Assembly: GCA_041395725.1 (NCBI GenBank)
Contig: JAWKZW010000001.1
Span: 1,984,001 to 2,048,000, forward strand
DNA: 64,000 bases
Direction of reading: 5' to 3'
Origin: Gammaproteobacteria bacterium
GTDB taxonomy: Bacteria; Pseudomonadota; Gammaproteobacteria; Pseudomonadales; Pseudohongiellaceae
The stretch's first letter is position 1, and each line of letters starts with the position of its first letter. A model generated the notes under the pieces. It had not been told where the DNA came from. It worked only from the letters and a program-made list of their open reading frames with translations, and made no database searches. The position numbers and the translations under genes are program-made. Positions 19,070-28,611 of this stretch are shown one piece after another.

Positions 19070-20152
19070 ATGACCAGGGCCCGCGTAGCAACCATGATCA
19101 GCAATGAGAATATACAGCGCAGCTTTTTTGTCTTTGTTCTGCTTTTCGTAACAATCGCCTTTTTCTGGTTGATCAGGGGGTTCATACAACCCATTTTCTG
19201 GGCGGTTGCGCTGGCGATCGTTTTCTACCCGGCTCACAGCTTGATTGAGGACAGGCTGCCCGGCCGTCCCAATCTGGCGGCAGGTATCAGTGTCATGGCA
19301 GTGCTGCTGGTTGTCGTTCTGCCCCTGATTGGAATCGTCGCCGCAGTGACCAGGGAAGCAAGCCTGCTGTATCAGCAGTTACGCAGCGGAGAGTTCAATC
19401 TCGCAGGGGTCTTTACCAATCTGGCCGAGTACCTGCCGCCGGTAGAGAATCTGCTGCAGCGCTTCGATATCGAGCCAGTGCGGGTTACAGAGCAACTTTC
19501 TTCCGCCGCGTCGACCGTCTCCGGTTTTATGGCCAACTGGGCGCTGGAATTTGGCCAGGATACCCTGCGCATCGCCATCTTTTTCTTCCTGATGCTCTAT
19601 CTGCTGTTTTTCTTCCTGCTGGATGGGCACAGGATCCTGGATGGTCTGGTACACGCCCTGCCGCTGGGGGATGATCGGGAGCGGACACTGTTGAAGCGGT
19701 TCGTGGAAGTTTCCCGCGCTACCATCAAGGGTTCGCTGGTGATTGGCCTGGTACAGGGGGCCATCGGTGGTGTGGCCTTTGCGCTGCTGGGTATCGGCGC
19801 GCCAGTGCTGTGGGGTGTAATGATGGCCCTGCTGAGTATCGTCCCGGCGGTCGGGCCGGCGCTGGTGTGGGTGCCCGCCGTGGTATACCTGGCGCTCAGT
19901 GAGCAGATAGTGGCCGCACTGATTCTGCTGGTGATCGGTTCCGTGGTGATCAGCTTGGTGGATAACCTGTTGCGGCCGATTCTGGTCGGCCGCGACACCC
20001 GTTTGCCGGACTATCTGATACTGCTGTCGACCCTGGGAGGCCTGACCGCATTCGGACTGGCCGGCGTTATAATCGGTCCCATCATCGCGGCATTTTTTCT
20101 TACCGTGTGGGAGATGGCTATCGATGAATTCGCCGGTATCGATGAGTCTTAG
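19070..20152 (+). CDS. AI-2E/PerM family membrane protein
   Basis: 360 residues from ATG 19070; ATG 19094 (MISNENIQRSF) is an equally plausible start because neither has a clear ribosome-binding site. There are about eight predicted helices in the PerM arrangement: a double helix at the N-terminus (FFWLIRGFIQPIFWAVALAI), a soluble insert (residues about 90-150), then KGSLVIGLVQGAIGGVAFALLG, GPALVWVPAVVYL, DNLLRPILVGRDTRLPDYLI and FGLAGVIIGPIIAAFF. Members have been linked to Na+/Li+-H+ exchange or export of signalling compounds; the substrate here is unknown. Confidence 0.85.
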   Translation: MTRARVATMISNENIQRSFFVFVLLFVTIAFFWLIRGFIQPIFWAVALAIVFYPAHSLIEDRLPGRPNLAAGISVMAVLLVVVLPLIGIVAAVTREASLLYQQLRSGEFNLAGVFTNLAEYLPPVENLLQRFDIEPVRVTEQLSSAASTVSGFMANWALEFGQDTLRIAIFFFLMLYLLFFFLLDGHRILDGLVHALPLGDDRERTLLKRFVEVSRATIKGSLVIGLVQGAIGGVAFALLGIGAPVLWGVMMALLSIVPAVGPALVWVPAVVYLALSEQIVAALILLVIGSVVISLVDNLLRPILVGRDTRLPDYLILLSTLGGLTAFGLAGVIIGPIIAAFFLTVWEMAIDEFAGIDES

Positions 20153-20185
20153 CAGGTTGTCGAAAACCTCAGGTCTCCTGGCCCG

Positions 20186-20548
20186 CTAGCTGCTGCGGGT
20201 CATGGACCAGGGCGCATCACTTCCCATTGCCGTGGCGATACCCTTGATGGAATCACCGTCTACCGTGGCGCGCATCTCGTAGGTCATGGTCATCATGCCT
20301 TCGCGGGTGATGCTGAAAGTGAGCGTGTCACCCTCTATGCTGCCATTCTCAATAGCCAGTTTTCGACCTTCGCCAAGGTCGAATTCGCCGCTCAGAACAT
20401 CGCCGTCGGTTTCCATTATCACGGTGGCGTTGACTACGCCGAAAGGGCTGCTCATGGTGAAGGCCCAGGTGCCCTGAGCCGGTGACTGGGCCCACAGGCT
20501 TGAGGAGGCCAGCAGGGTCAGAAGAGCGGTAATTAATTTTGCTTTCAT
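20186..20548 (-). CDS. Small exported protein of unknown function
   Basis: 120 residues with a clear signal peptide (LITALLTLLASSSLWAQ). The mature part, SPAQGTWAFTMSSPFGVVNA ... VLSGEFDLGEGRKLAIENGS ... SFSITREGMMTMTYEMRATV, is a small beta-rich repeat pattern like other exported proteins that follow GTW with a FxGxxxG motif. No catalytic residues are evident. It is monocistronic and convergent with the PerM gene. Confidence 0.6.
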   Translation of the reverse strand: MKAKLITALLTLLASSSLWAQSPAQGTWAFTMSSPFGVVNATVIMETDGDVLSGEFDLGEGRKLAIENGSIEGDTLTFSITREGMMTMTYEMRATVDGDSIKGIATAMGSDAPWSMTRSS

Positions 20549-20813
20549 GGGGATTACTCTCTGTTATCTGGAATTGATGAATCGCTGACAGACTCCGTCC
20601 CAGCGATTCAGGAATAAATCAGTGTTGTATAAAAAGGATCGTCAGATTTGGTCTGGCGATCCTACTAAAACGCAGATTGTGCGGAAACGGATCACCGGAC
20701 CCAGCCGCTCTCTGCTTGCCAACTGCTGTCCACACACGCATTATTCTGGCCAGCCCTGCCAGTCTTTGGCCGGATCTGAATCCCAGGTGTAACCCGTATT
20801 AACGAGGACTTCC

Positions 20814-22388
20814 GTGATGCAATGGCTCAGTAAGCGCTTTTCTTATTTCTCCTGGCCACTGCTCGTTGGGCTTTCGGGGTGCAGTGGGCCGCCGCCGCAG
20901 GACTTTGACTTCATGGAGGCGACTATCGCCGATATTCAGGCCGCGATTGTCTCTGGCGTCAGCAGTTGTGAGGATATCGTGGCAGGCTACATCCGGCGCA
21001 TCGAGACCTACGACCAGGCCAGCAGCCTGAATGCCATTACCCAGATCAACCCCAATGCCCTGGCTACAGCCGCCGAGCTCGATAGTAAGCTGGCTGCCGG
21101 CGATCCACTGCCCGAGCTGTTCTGCGCACCGCTGCTGATCAAGGACAACTTTGACACCTTCGATATGGTCACCACCGGTGGCTCCATCGCTCTGCGGGAC
21201 TCGATTCCTCCTGACGATGCCTTTATGATCCGCCGCCTGCGGGAGGCCGGGGCCATCGTGCTGGCCAAGACCAACATGGCGGAATGGGCCTTCAGCCCCC
21301 GGGAGACAGTGTCGTCTTCCTACGGGCGCACGGCTAACGCCTACGACCTCAACTACGTGCCGGCCGGCTCCTCAGGGGGCACGGCCTCCGGTGTGGCAGC
21401 TAACTTCGGCGTGGCCGGCATGGGCAGTGACACGGGCAATTCGATCCGTGGGCCGTCGTCGCACCTGGCCCTGTTCGGTATCCGTTCGACCCTGGGGCTG
21501 ACCAGCCGTGACGGGGTTATTCCGCTTGCCTTCGATCGGGACATAGCCGGGCCGATGGCGCGCACCGTTGAGGACGGCGTGCGGCTTTTCAATGTCGTCG
21601 CCGGCTACGATCCCAATGATCCGCTTACGGTGCCCGATCGACGGGAACCCGACTACCGGGAGTTTCTCGATCCAGACGGGTTGGCCGGAAAAAGAATCGG
21701 CGTATTCCGGGCTCTGGTGGACCGCGAAGAGGCGGATCCCGGGATCAAGGCCCTGTTTTTCGCTGCCGTTGCCGACCTGCAGGCTGCCGGGGCGATCATT
21801 GTCGACCCTTTCGAGATCGACCAGTTCCAGGTATTAAGTGATGCCATTCCGTCCTGCGGCAGATTCCGTTACGACGTCGGGCAGTATTTCAGAACCCTTG
21901 CAAACCCACCGTTGCTGGATGTGAACGAGGTGCTGGAAACCGGTGAGATTGCCGAGGCGACCCGCACCTCGTTTACTTACTACGCCCAGTTCCCCCTGGA
22001 CGTGGCGCCGGACGAATGGGACCCACCGTGCCCGACCTGGCCCAACAACCCCCAGCGCAATCAGCTGCTGGACAGTACCGTGGCAGCCATGGATGCGGCC
22101 GACGTCGATGCGCTGATATTCCCGTCCTGGGCCAATCCCCCCGCGCCTATTGATCGGGCCCGGGAGGAGTACAAAGGCGATAACAACCAGCGTCTGGTAC
22201 CTGCCGCGGGGCTGCCTGCTGTCACTGTGCCGATGGGGTTCTGGCAGGATCGTTTGCCGGCAGGCCTGCAGTTTGTGGGACGCCCCTATGCGGAGGGTAT
22301 CCTCATCGAAATGGCCTACGTCTATGAGCAGCGTACCCGGCACCGCAGGCCACCTGCCGGTTTCGGGCCGCTTGGCAGCGCTGATTGA
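20814..22388 (+). CDS. Amidase signature lipoprotein
   Basis: 524 residues. The leader SWPLLVGLSGCSGPP has a lipobox (LSGC, Cys about residue 23), so it is predicted to be a membrane-attached periplasmic protein. The catalytic triad is Lys110 (LLIKDNF), Ser186/187 (PAGSSGGTASG) and Ser210 (GSDTGNSIRGPSS). The C-terminus has the usual GLPAVTVPMGFW and GLQFVGRPYAEG. It resembles the long amidases (GatA-like, often called glutamyl-tRNA amidotransferase-like or 6-aminohexanoate amidases) that act on small amides; the substrate is unknown. The start ATG 20817 gives an alternative first Met. Confidence 0.87.
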   Translation: MMQWLSKRFSYFSWPLLVGLSGCSGPPPQDFDFMEATIADIQAAIVSGVSSCEDIVAGYIRRIETYDQASSLNAITQINPNALATAAELDSKLAAGDPLPELFCAPLLIKDNFDTFDMVTTGGSIALRDSIPPDDAFMIRRLREAGAIVLAKTNMAEWAFSPRETVSSSYGRTANAYDLNYVPAGSSGGTASGVAANFGVAGMGSDTGNSIRGPSSHLALFGIRSTLGLTSRDGVIPLAFDRDIAGPMARTVEDGVRLFNVVAGYDPNDPLTVPDRREPDYREFLDPDGLAGKRIGVFRALVDREEADPGIKALFFAAVADLQAAGAIIVDPFEIDQFQVLSDAIPSCGRFRYDVGQYFRTLANPPLLDVNEVLETGEIAEATRTSFTYYAQFPLDVAPDEWDPPCPTWPNNPQRNQLLDSTVAAMDAADVDALIFPSWANPPAPIDRAREEYKGDNNQRLVPAAGLPAVTVPMGFWQDRLPAGLQFVGRPYAEGILIEMAYVYEQRTRHRRPPAGFGPLGSAD

Positions 22389-22693
22389 GGCCCGGGGCCT
22401 GAGTCGGTAATGCCTGGCAGGGTAACCACGGGTTAGGATGTCCTGCCTGGCCGGAACAGGGCTTTGGGCCAGGGTCTTTCTCTACCAGCCTAAAATAGGC
22501 GATACTTGCGGACACCTCTGACAATACCATGCAACTGTCGTCAGGGCAGGCATTCGGACCTTTATGCGGGCATGTGGATGAGGTCTTGCCCGGCGGGGCC
22601 CCAGAGTTTGCTGATGGCTGATACCATCAGCCGCTACCACTACTGGTCGGGGCGCCTGTCAGGAATAACAATAAGATATCAGGAGAGTCTTAA
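22389..22693 (+). other. Gene-free stretch before the PQQ dehydrogenase
   Basis: About 305 bases with no supported gene. AATAAGATATCAGGAGAG near 22671-22687 contains the ribosome-binding site (AGGAG) of the next gene. I see no repeat or strong hairpin. Confidence 0.5.
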
Positions 22694-24634
22694 ATGCTAA
22701 TAAAAAGAAAGTCAGTCACACCATTTATCCTGGCCCTCGGCAGTCTGTGCCTGAGCCCTCTTGCCGTGGGGCAGTCAGGAACCAGCGTCTACCAGGGAGA
22801 TTGGCCTGTATATCATGGCGGCGAATTTGCTCAGCGCTACTCGCCGCTGGACCAGATAAATGCCGAAAATGTCGGTTCGCTGGAAATAGCCTGGCGCTTT
22901 TCGACAGAAAACTTCGGCCCTACCACCGACTACGTCAACCCTTCGACCCCGCTTGAAGTGGACGGTGTCCTTTATGCCAACATAGCCAGCACCCGCAACG
23001 TGGTGGCTCTGGATGCTACCAGCGGTCAGGTGCTGTGGCTGTGGCGGGCCCAGGAAGGTGACCGTTTCGACGAGGCCCCACGAAAGGGTGCCGGTCGCGG
23101 GGTGTCTTTCTGGCGGGATGGCGATACGACCAGGGTGATAGACGTCACGCCCGGCTACCAGCTGGTTTCATTGGATGCCAAGACCGGCATACCAGATCCC
23201 AACTTTGGTGATAACGGCATCGTAGACCTGTTTGTTGGCCTCAGGAACGCCGACGACCCCAGGTTCCCCTATCCGGATATCGGTATTTCCGCACCTCCGT
23301 TTGTCATGAATGATGTCATCGTGGTCGGCGCTGCCCACCGCACCGGCGGCCGACCGCGTTCCAAAGCCAATGTCAAAGGGGATATACGCGGTTTCGATGT
23401 GCGTACCGGTGAGCTGCTGTGGACATTTCATACCATTCCGGAACGGGGTGAAATCGGCTACGAAACCTGGCTGGACGAAGGTGTTGAGTTTACCGGTAAT
23501 TCCGGTGTGTGGGCTCCTATTTCAGGAGACCCGGAACTGGGCATTGTCTACCTGCCGGTCGAGGATCCAACCGGTGACTACTATGGCGGCGACAGGCCCG
23601 GCGCCAATCTGTTCTCCAGTGGTCTGGTGGCCCTGGACGTGAAAACCGGCGAGCGCCGCTGGCACTTTCAGTTCATCCATCACGACATCTGGGATTGGGA
23701 TGTGCCTGCTGCGCCAGTGCTGGCCGATCTGCCCAATGGCCGGAAAGTCGTCATGTCAGTTACCAAGCAGGCGTTCATCTACGCGTTTGATCGGCTGAAT
23801 GGCGAGCCCATCTGGCCAATTGTGGAGCGACCGGTTCCAGCGGGTGATGTGCCCGGGGAATGGTACGCACCCACCCAGCCTTATCCGACCCGTCCGGCAC
23901 CTTTTGATCGCCAGGGCTTTACTGAAGACGACATGATCGATTTTACGCCGGAGCTGCGTGCGATGGCTCTGGAGTCTGTTGAAGGATTCCGGCTCAGCCC
24001 CAGCCTGTTCACGCCCCCCTCGCTGGCAGACGCGCCCGATGGGACAAGAGGCCGGCTGGGTCTGCCTTCTTCCACAGGCGGGGCAAACTGGGAAGGCTCT
24101 GCCATCGATCCTGAGACCGGTATATTGTACGTTCCTTCCAGAACAGTGCTGCAGGTTCTGGCCCTGTCCAAGAACCCGGATTCAGACCTTGATCTCAGTC
24201 AGGGTTTCGGTGTCCGTACACCGCGTATCCAGGGGCTGGAAATCGTCAAGCCCCCGTATGGTCGTGTCACGGCAATTGACATGAACTCCGGCGATCATCT
24301 GTGGTGGATAGCCAACGCCGATACGCCGGAGCGAATCGCCAACCACCCGCTGCTGGAAGGCGTCGATATTCCGCGGACCGGAATTCCCACCCGTGCGGGC
24401 ATTCTGCTGACCAAGTCTTTGCTGTTTGTCGGTGAAGGTACCGGCGGTGCCGGCGCAAGCCCGATTTTCCGCGCCGTCGACAAGCAAAGCGGTGAAATTA
24501 TCGCCGAGCTGGAATTGCCGGACACGCAGACCGGCCTGCCGTTCACCTATGAGCATGATGGCAAGCAGTACCTGGCCATGTTCGTCGGTGGCGGTGGTAA
24601 GCCGGCCGAGCTGGTGGCTTATGCACTGCCCTGA
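22694..24634 (+). CDS. Periplasmic PQQ-dependent dehydrogenase
   Basis: 646 residues with a signal peptide (LILALGSLCLSPLAVGQ region, cleavage near residue 27). The mature protein starts with DWPVYHGGEFAQRYSPLDQI and contains repeated beta-propeller blades ending in Trp (VLWLWRAQEG, LLWTFHTIPE, RRWHFQFIHH). The motifs HHDIWDWDVPAAP and GYQLVSLDAKTG are those of the eight-bladed quinoprotein glucose/alcohol dehydrogenase group. It should oxidise a sugar or alcohol in the periplasm with PQQ and pass electrons to quinone or cytochrome. There is no transmembrane N-terminal part as in E. coli Gcd and no CxxCH haem domain. No PQQ synthesis genes are in the window. Confidence 0.88.
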   Translation: MLIKRKSVTPFILALGSLCLSPLAVGQSGTSVYQGDWPVYHGGEFAQRYSPLDQINAENVGSLEIAWRFSTENFGPTTDYVNPSTPLEVDGVLYANIASTRNVVALDATSGQVLWLWRAQEGDRFDEAPRKGAGRGVSFWRDGDTTRVIDVTPGYQLVSLDAKTGIPDPNFGDNGIVDLFVGLRNADDPRFPYPDIGISAPPFVMNDVIVVGAAHRTGGRPRSKANVKGDIRGFDVRTGELLWTFHTIPERGEIGYETWLDEGVEFTGNSGVWAPISGDPELGIVYLPVEDPTGDYYGGDRPGANLFSSGLVALDVKTGERRWHFQFIHHDIWDWDVPAAPVLADLPNGRKVVMSVTKQAFIYAFDRLNGEPIWPIVERPVPAGDVPGEWYAPTQPYPTRPAPFDRQGFTEDDMIDFTPELRAMALESVEGFRLSPSLFTPPSLADAPDGTRGRLGLPSSTGGANWEGSAIDPETGILYVPSRTVLQVLALSKNPDSDLDLSQGFGVRTPRIQGLEIVKPPYGRVTAIDMNSGDHLWWIANADTPERIANHPLLEGVDIPRTGIPTRAGILLTKSLLFVGEGTGGAGASPIFRAVDKQSGEIIAELELPDTQTGLPFTYEHDGKQYLAMFVGGGGKPAELVAYALP

Positions 24635-24663
24635 TCCATAGCTAACGCAACACTGTGACTGTC

Positions 24664-24690
24664 GCCCCGGGCCAGCTGCTGGCCCGGGGC
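24664..24690 (+). terminator. Strong hairpin after the PQQ dehydrogenase
   Basis: GCCCCGGGCCAG (24664-24675) and CTGGCCCGGGGC (24679-24690) are exact reverse complements with a 3-base loop, 29 bases after the stop. The short AT-rich tail is not a T-run, so termination is likely but not proven. Confidence 0.6.
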
Positions 24691-24787
24691 GTTCAGTAAA
24701 ATCTTTCATTTATTCTGGTTCACGGTTCAAGCACCGGGGTCGAAACCCGCGCGGGGCGGCCGGGTAGACGAAGGTTGAGCCGCCCAG

Positions 24788-24828
24788 CCCCAACCCCAAC
24801 CCCGACCCCAACCCCAACCCCAACCTCA
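24788..24828 (+). repeat. CCCCAA hexamer array
   Basis: Six to seven units of CCCCAA (one CCCCGA, a final CCTC) between the PQQ dehydrogenase and the next genes. The minus strand reads (GGGGTT)n, which can fold into a G-quadruplex. No coding role is seen. Confidence 0.85.
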
Positions 24829-24914
24829 GGCACAGCCGAGTTGGCTGCTGTATAAAAGTACATGGTTCAGCTATCCCATATTTTCCTGCCTGTGGGTGGG
24901 CTAACCTGGCAGCC

Positions 24915-25019
24915 ATGAAAAACGAAGATTTTCAGTATCCAATCTCTAGGTCGGTCAGAAAATTTGGCGGTCCACTGCTGCTGGTGTGCATATTGGCAGC
25001 TTACGTCATTGTGAACTGA
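24915..25019 (+). CDS. Possible 34-residue membrane peptide
   Basis: ATG 24915 to TGA 25019 encodes 34 residues: a charged start (MKNEDFQYPISRSVRKFGG) and one hydrophobic segment (PLLLVCILAAYVIV). The arrangement suggests a small single-pass inner membrane protein. There is no clear ribosome-binding site and no known family is recognised, so it could be chance. Confidence 0.3.
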   Translation: MKNEDFQYPISRSVRKFGGPLLLVCILAAYVIVN

Positions 25020-25270
25020 GGTAGCTGTAATTCAGTGCCGCCGTGGTCCGGCCTTCGGAGACTCGCACAGGCAAGGCCCATTGCCGCCGGCAGGAGTCGG
25101 CTTTGTACGTGGGCGGTCAGCGCAGTGCCACAGCAAGAGTGCCGCAGCGAGACAGTGCCATACAGCCAGCCTGTTTTTCCGATGACCCTGTCGCAGGGGA
25201 CCCATTACGAAGTAATGATCCCTCAGGCCCGAGGTTTCGCGCTCGCAGTACTCGTGCGAGAATACCCGTC

Positions 25271-27838
25271 ATGGTGACACCGCACAGCATCACAATCATT
25301 CTTTTGACCACCTTTTTAATGTCCTGTACCGGAACTGTCGACAACCGCCAGCTGCCCGAGCCTGGCGTCTCCCGCGCCGTCGCTGCCGAGCGGAGCGCGA
25401 CGCTGACGGATGTGCGCTACGCGATCGACCTGAACATCCCTGAGGATGTGCAGGAGCCGGTGACGGGCCTGGTCACCCTCAAATTCCAGCGGAACGTGGC
25501 GGCCGGTCCGCTGGTGCTGGATTTTCGTGCACCCGCTGACCATGTCCAGGGTGTCATGGTGGATGGGGAGCCGGTTGCTTACAGCGTACCGACCGACCAC
25601 ATTGTGATACCGGCCGGGGCATTGAAGACTGGCGAGCAGTCGGTGAGCGTCCGCTTCCGCAGCACGGATGCAGCGCTGAATCGCCGGGATGGCTTTTTCT
25701 ACTCACTGTTCGTGCCGGATCGCGCCTCTACTGCCTTTCCGCTGTTCGAGCAGCCGGATATCAAGGCACGCTATACACTGCAACTGACCATTCCCGCGCG
25801 CTGGCAGGCGCTGTCCAATGGCGAACAGCTGTCCCGAACTCCAGACCTGGACGACGGCGGACGGGATCGGCTGCTCTTCGCAGAAACACTGCCTATCAGT
25901 TCCTACCTGTTTGCCTTCGCCGCCGGGGAATTTGCCGTGGAGAGCGCCGAGCGCGATGGCCGTACCTACCGCCTCTTTCATCGTGAGACCGATGCCGAGC
26001 GGGTAGCGCGCAACCGCGAAGCCATTTTTGACCTGCATGCCACGGCATTGGGCTGGCTTGAGGATTACACCGGCATCGACTATCCCTTCGGCCCTTTCGA
26101 TTTCTTTGCCGTGCCCTCGTTCCAGTTCGGCGGTATGGAGCACCCGGGTGCTATCTGGTACCGCGCCGACAGCCTGTTCCTGGACGAGGGAGCGACCCGC
26201 GCCCGGGAACTGGGGCGCGCGAGTCTGATCGCCCACGAGACCGCCCATATGTGGTTCGGTGATCTGGTCACCATGCGCTGGTTCAACGATGTGTGGATGA
26301 AGGAGGTGTTTGCCAACTTCATGGCCGCGAAGATCGCCGGCCCCGCCTTTCCGGAACTGGATCTGGAACTCCGGTTTTTTCAGGCCCATCACCCGGCTGC
26401 CTATGCCGTGGACCGTACCGTCGGTACCAACGCCATTCGACAGCAGTTGGAGAACCAGCGCGAGGCCGGTTCTCTGTATGGTGCCATCATCTATCAGAAG
26501 GCTCCGGTGGTGATGCGTCAACTGGAACGATTGATCGGGGAGCAGACCCTGCAGGAGGGGCTGCGTCGATACCTGTCGGACTACCGGTTCGGTAACGCCG
26601 GCTGGCCTGAACTGATCGGGATACTGGACAGTCTGACCGCGGAGGACCTGTCGGCCTGGAACCAGGCGTGGGTGGAATCACCGGGCCGGCCCCGGGTGAG
26701 TGCCCGCTGGACCGGTGATGGCATTACGGTGACCCAGGCAGATGACCGGCCCCAGCGCGGCCTGCACTGGCCGCAGATTCTGGTGCTGGCGGTGGGACAC
26801 GATGGCGCGGTCACGGAACACATTGTCACCCTGCGCGGCGAAAGCACCCACCTGCCACTGGCCGGTATGACCGAACCGGACTTCATCCTGACCGGCGCCG
26901 CCGGTGTCGGCTATGGGCGCTTTGAGCTGGATCAGGACAGTCGCCGCACGCTGCTCGCGAACGTTCATGATCTCGCTACGCCGCTGCACCGCGCAGTGAC
27001 CTGGCAGCACCTGTACGAAGACCTGCTGGAAGAGCGGCTGGAAGCCCTGCCACTGTTCGAGGCACTGCTCGATGGCGTTAGCCGCGAGCAGGACGAGCTG
27101 ATCGCCCAGCAGCTTCTTGGTCTGCTGCAGGGGGTCTGGTGGCGCTACCTGTCCCCCGCTGAACGCCGCGCGCAGGCGGACGAACTGGAGTCTGTCCTCT
27201 GGCAGGCCCTGGACCGTGTGGAAGGGGCAGGGCGCAAGCGTGCCTATTTCAATACCCTGGTCAATGTCACCCTGTCAGAGCCTGGCATCCGGCGCCTGCG
27301 GCGACTCTGGGCCCAGGAAGAAGAGCTCGCTGGCCTGCCGCTGCAGGAGCCCCAGTACATCGACCTGGCCGAGGCTCTGGCATTGCGCGGGATACCCGAT
27401 ACAGAGTCGGTTCTGGAGCAACAACAGCAGCACATCGACAACCCGGACCGCCAGGCCCGCTTCCGCTTCGTGCGCCCCGCCTTCAGCGCCGATCCGGCCG
27501 TGCGGGAGTCACTGTTTGACACCTTCAGCGATCCGGCCAACCGCCGCCAGGAGTCCTGGGTGCTGGCGGCCATGCGTGCCATCCATCACCCCTTGCGCGC
27601 GGACGACTCAGTGAGTCTGATCCGGCCGGCGCTGGAGCAACTGGAATCAATCCGTGACACCGGAGACATTTTCTTTCCCCTGAGCTGGCTGCACGCCACA
27701 CTGGATGGCCACAATTCTCAAGAGGCAGCAGCCATTGTGCAGCGGTTCATCACCGAGCATCAGGACATGGAACCCAAACTGCGGGGTAAGTTGCTGCAGG
27801 CGGCCGATGGTCTGTTTCGTGCCGCGCGAGGTACGTAA
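25271..27838 (+). CDS. M1 family metallo-aminopeptidase lipoprotein
   Basis: About 855 residues from ATG 25271; a longer frame from 25043 would hide the lipoprotein leader ITIILLTTFLMSCTG (Cys about residue 19). The gluzincin zinc site is LIAHETAHMWFGD (His322, Glu323, His326) with Glu345 in MKEVFANF, 18 residues after the second His. The exopeptidase motif is GGMEHPG, where the usual GAMEN has Asn changed to His. The M1 N-terminal domain and the C-terminal ERAP1-like alpha-helical domain (about residues 530-850) are present. It removes N-terminal residues from peptides, here at the periplasmic face. A family A repeat starts 3 bases after the stop. Confidence 0.9.
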   Translation: MVTPHSITIILLTTFLMSCTGTVDNRQLPEPGVSRAVAAERSATLTDVRYAIDLNIPEDVQEPVTGLVTLKFQRNVAAGPLVLDFRAPADHVQGVMVDGEPVAYSVPTDHIVIPAGALKTGEQSVSVRFRSTDAALNRRDGFFYSLFVPDRASTAFPLFEQPDIKARYTLQLTIPARWQALSNGEQLSRTPDLDDGGRDRLLFAETLPISSYLFAFAAGEFAVESAERDGRTYRLFHRETDAERVARNREAIFDLHATALGWLEDYTGIDYPFGPFDFFAVPSFQFGGMEHPGAIWYRADSLFLDEGATRARELGRASLIAHETAHMWFGDLVTMRWFNDVWMKEVFANFMAAKIAGPAFPELDLELRFFQAHHPAAYAVDRTVGTNAIRQQLENQREAGSLYGAIIYQKAPVVMRQLERLIGEQTLQEGLRRYLSDYRFGNAGWPELIGILDSLTAEDLSAWNQAWVESPGRPRVSARWTGDGITVTQADDRPQRGLHWPQILVLAVGHDGAVTEHIVTLRGESTHLPLAGMTEPDFILTGAAGVGYGRFELDQDSRRTLLANVHDLATPLHRAVTWQHLYEDLLEERLEALPLFEALLDGVSREQDELIAQQLLGLLQGVWWRYLSPAERRAQADELESVLWQALDRVEGAGRKRAYFNTLVNVTLSEPGIRRLRRLWAQEEELAGLPLQEPQYIDLAEALALRGIPDTESVLEQQQQHIDNPDRQARFRFVRPAFSADPAVRESLFDTFSDPANRRQESWVLAAMRAIHHPLRADDSVSLIRPALEQLESIRDTGDIFFPLSWLHATLDGHNSQEAAAIVQRFITEHQDMEPKLRGKLLQAADGLFRAARGT

Positions 27839-27841
27839 AAA

Positions 27842-28024
27842 GGGGACACTCACAACTTAACAACTTAATCGTTTAGCGTCGATTCCCAGATTGTGTTGTT
27901 CGACGCGAGATGATCTAAGTTTGATGATTATAAATTTTTCCCCAAAAATCCATTGTCTACAGAAAGTTCAGAAATAAGTAGGGTACGACTAGGTTAGCTT
28001 TGTTGTTAAGTTGTGAGTGTGCCC
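27842..28024 (+). repeat. Family A dispersed element, copy A1
   Basis: About 183 bp. The left end is GGGGACACTCACAACTTAAC; the right end is the inverted copy ending GTTAAGTTGTGAGTG followed by TGCCC. The interior includes GCGTCGA ... TCGACGC, a further hairpin. Near-identical full copies are at 50512, 56358 and 60896. The left end lies 3 bases after the M1 peptidase stop, the right end against an IS91 fragment. Confidence 0.9.
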
Positions 28025-28025
28025 A

Positions 28026-28213
28026 ATTTCCCCATCGACATCGAAACCTGCGAAAAGTGCCAGGGCCCGGTGAAGATCATCGCCTGCGTGGAAGACCCGG
28101 CGGTGATCCGCCAGATTCTGGAACATATGCGGAAGAAGGGGGCCGAAGATTTCCAGGCGCAGCTGCCGCCTGAGCGTGCCCCGCCGCAGATCGGGTTGTT
28201 TGATGAGGCCTGA
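28026..28213 (+). pseudogene. C-terminal fragment of an IS91-family transposase
   Basis: Reads IDIETCEKCQGPVKIIACVE then DPAVIRQILEHMRKKG and PPQIGLFDEA to TGA 28213. The CxxC ... KIIA-hE-D-P-A-V-I pattern is that of the C-terminal end of IS91/ISCR-type Y2 transposases. Everything upstream is missing; family A1 abuts it. Related pieces on the minus strand (31348) and elsewhere show that this family has been broken up in the region. Confidence 0.7.
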
Positions 28214-28315
28214 CTCAACATCAAGACGTAAATAAGAGTAAAAGGGAGAATTACAGCCTGCCAAGGGGTGAGGTCAGCGTATTTGAAAGCGCCAGCTTTC
28301 TGCGCAACCGAACGA

Positions 28316-28334
28316 CCCCAATCTGTGATTGGGG
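28316..28334 (+). other. Small hairpin CCCCAATC / GATTGGGG
   Basis: CCCCAATC (28316-28323) and GATTGGGG (28327-28334) pair with a 3-base loop. The flanking 28214-28416 otherwise holds no gene that I can support. Confidence 0.45.
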
Positions 28335-28416
28335 GCTGGAACGGTGGTCGGACTGCTCTCGGCCTGGAAACGACTTGCGCACGATTTAGCCAGTATTGAA
28401 GAGGTATTTGTAAAAA

Positions 28417-28491
28417 GGGGACACTCACAAATTAACAACTTAATCGTTAAGCGTCGATTCCCAGATTGTGTTGTTCGAAGCGCGGAGGCTA
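28417..28491 (+). repeat. Left half of a family A element (A2) joined to family B
   Basis: Matches family A from its left end (GGGGACACTCACAAATTAAC) up to CAGATTGTGTTGTTCGA, then changes to AGCGCGGAGGCTA and the start of family B at 28492. The same A-half to B junction recurs at 57693-57768. Confidence 0.8.
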
Positions 28492-28611
28492 GGGGACACT
28501 AATAGTTTAATAGCTTAACGACCAGCTCTTGAGATTGACTGAAATTGGCTCAACGATTCGAGGCGAATTCGGCGGGCCAATTTCTTAAGCTATTAAACTA
28601 TTTGTGTCCCC
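28492..28611 (+). repeat. Family B dispersed element, copy B1
   Basis: About 120 bp with inverted termini: GGGGACACTAATAGTTTAAT at the left, and TATTAAACTATTTGTGTCCCC at the right (last base of the run shared with short CTGTCCC repeats that continue to about 28625). The interior contains CCAATTTC and ATTGGCTCAACGATTCGAGG. Copies are at 31691 and, with inverted interior, at 57768. Confidence 0.85.

Noticed and set aside
25043..25270. N-terminal extension of the M1 peptidase
   Set aside because: It would bury the lipoprotein leader, and the sequence has no family similarity that I can see.
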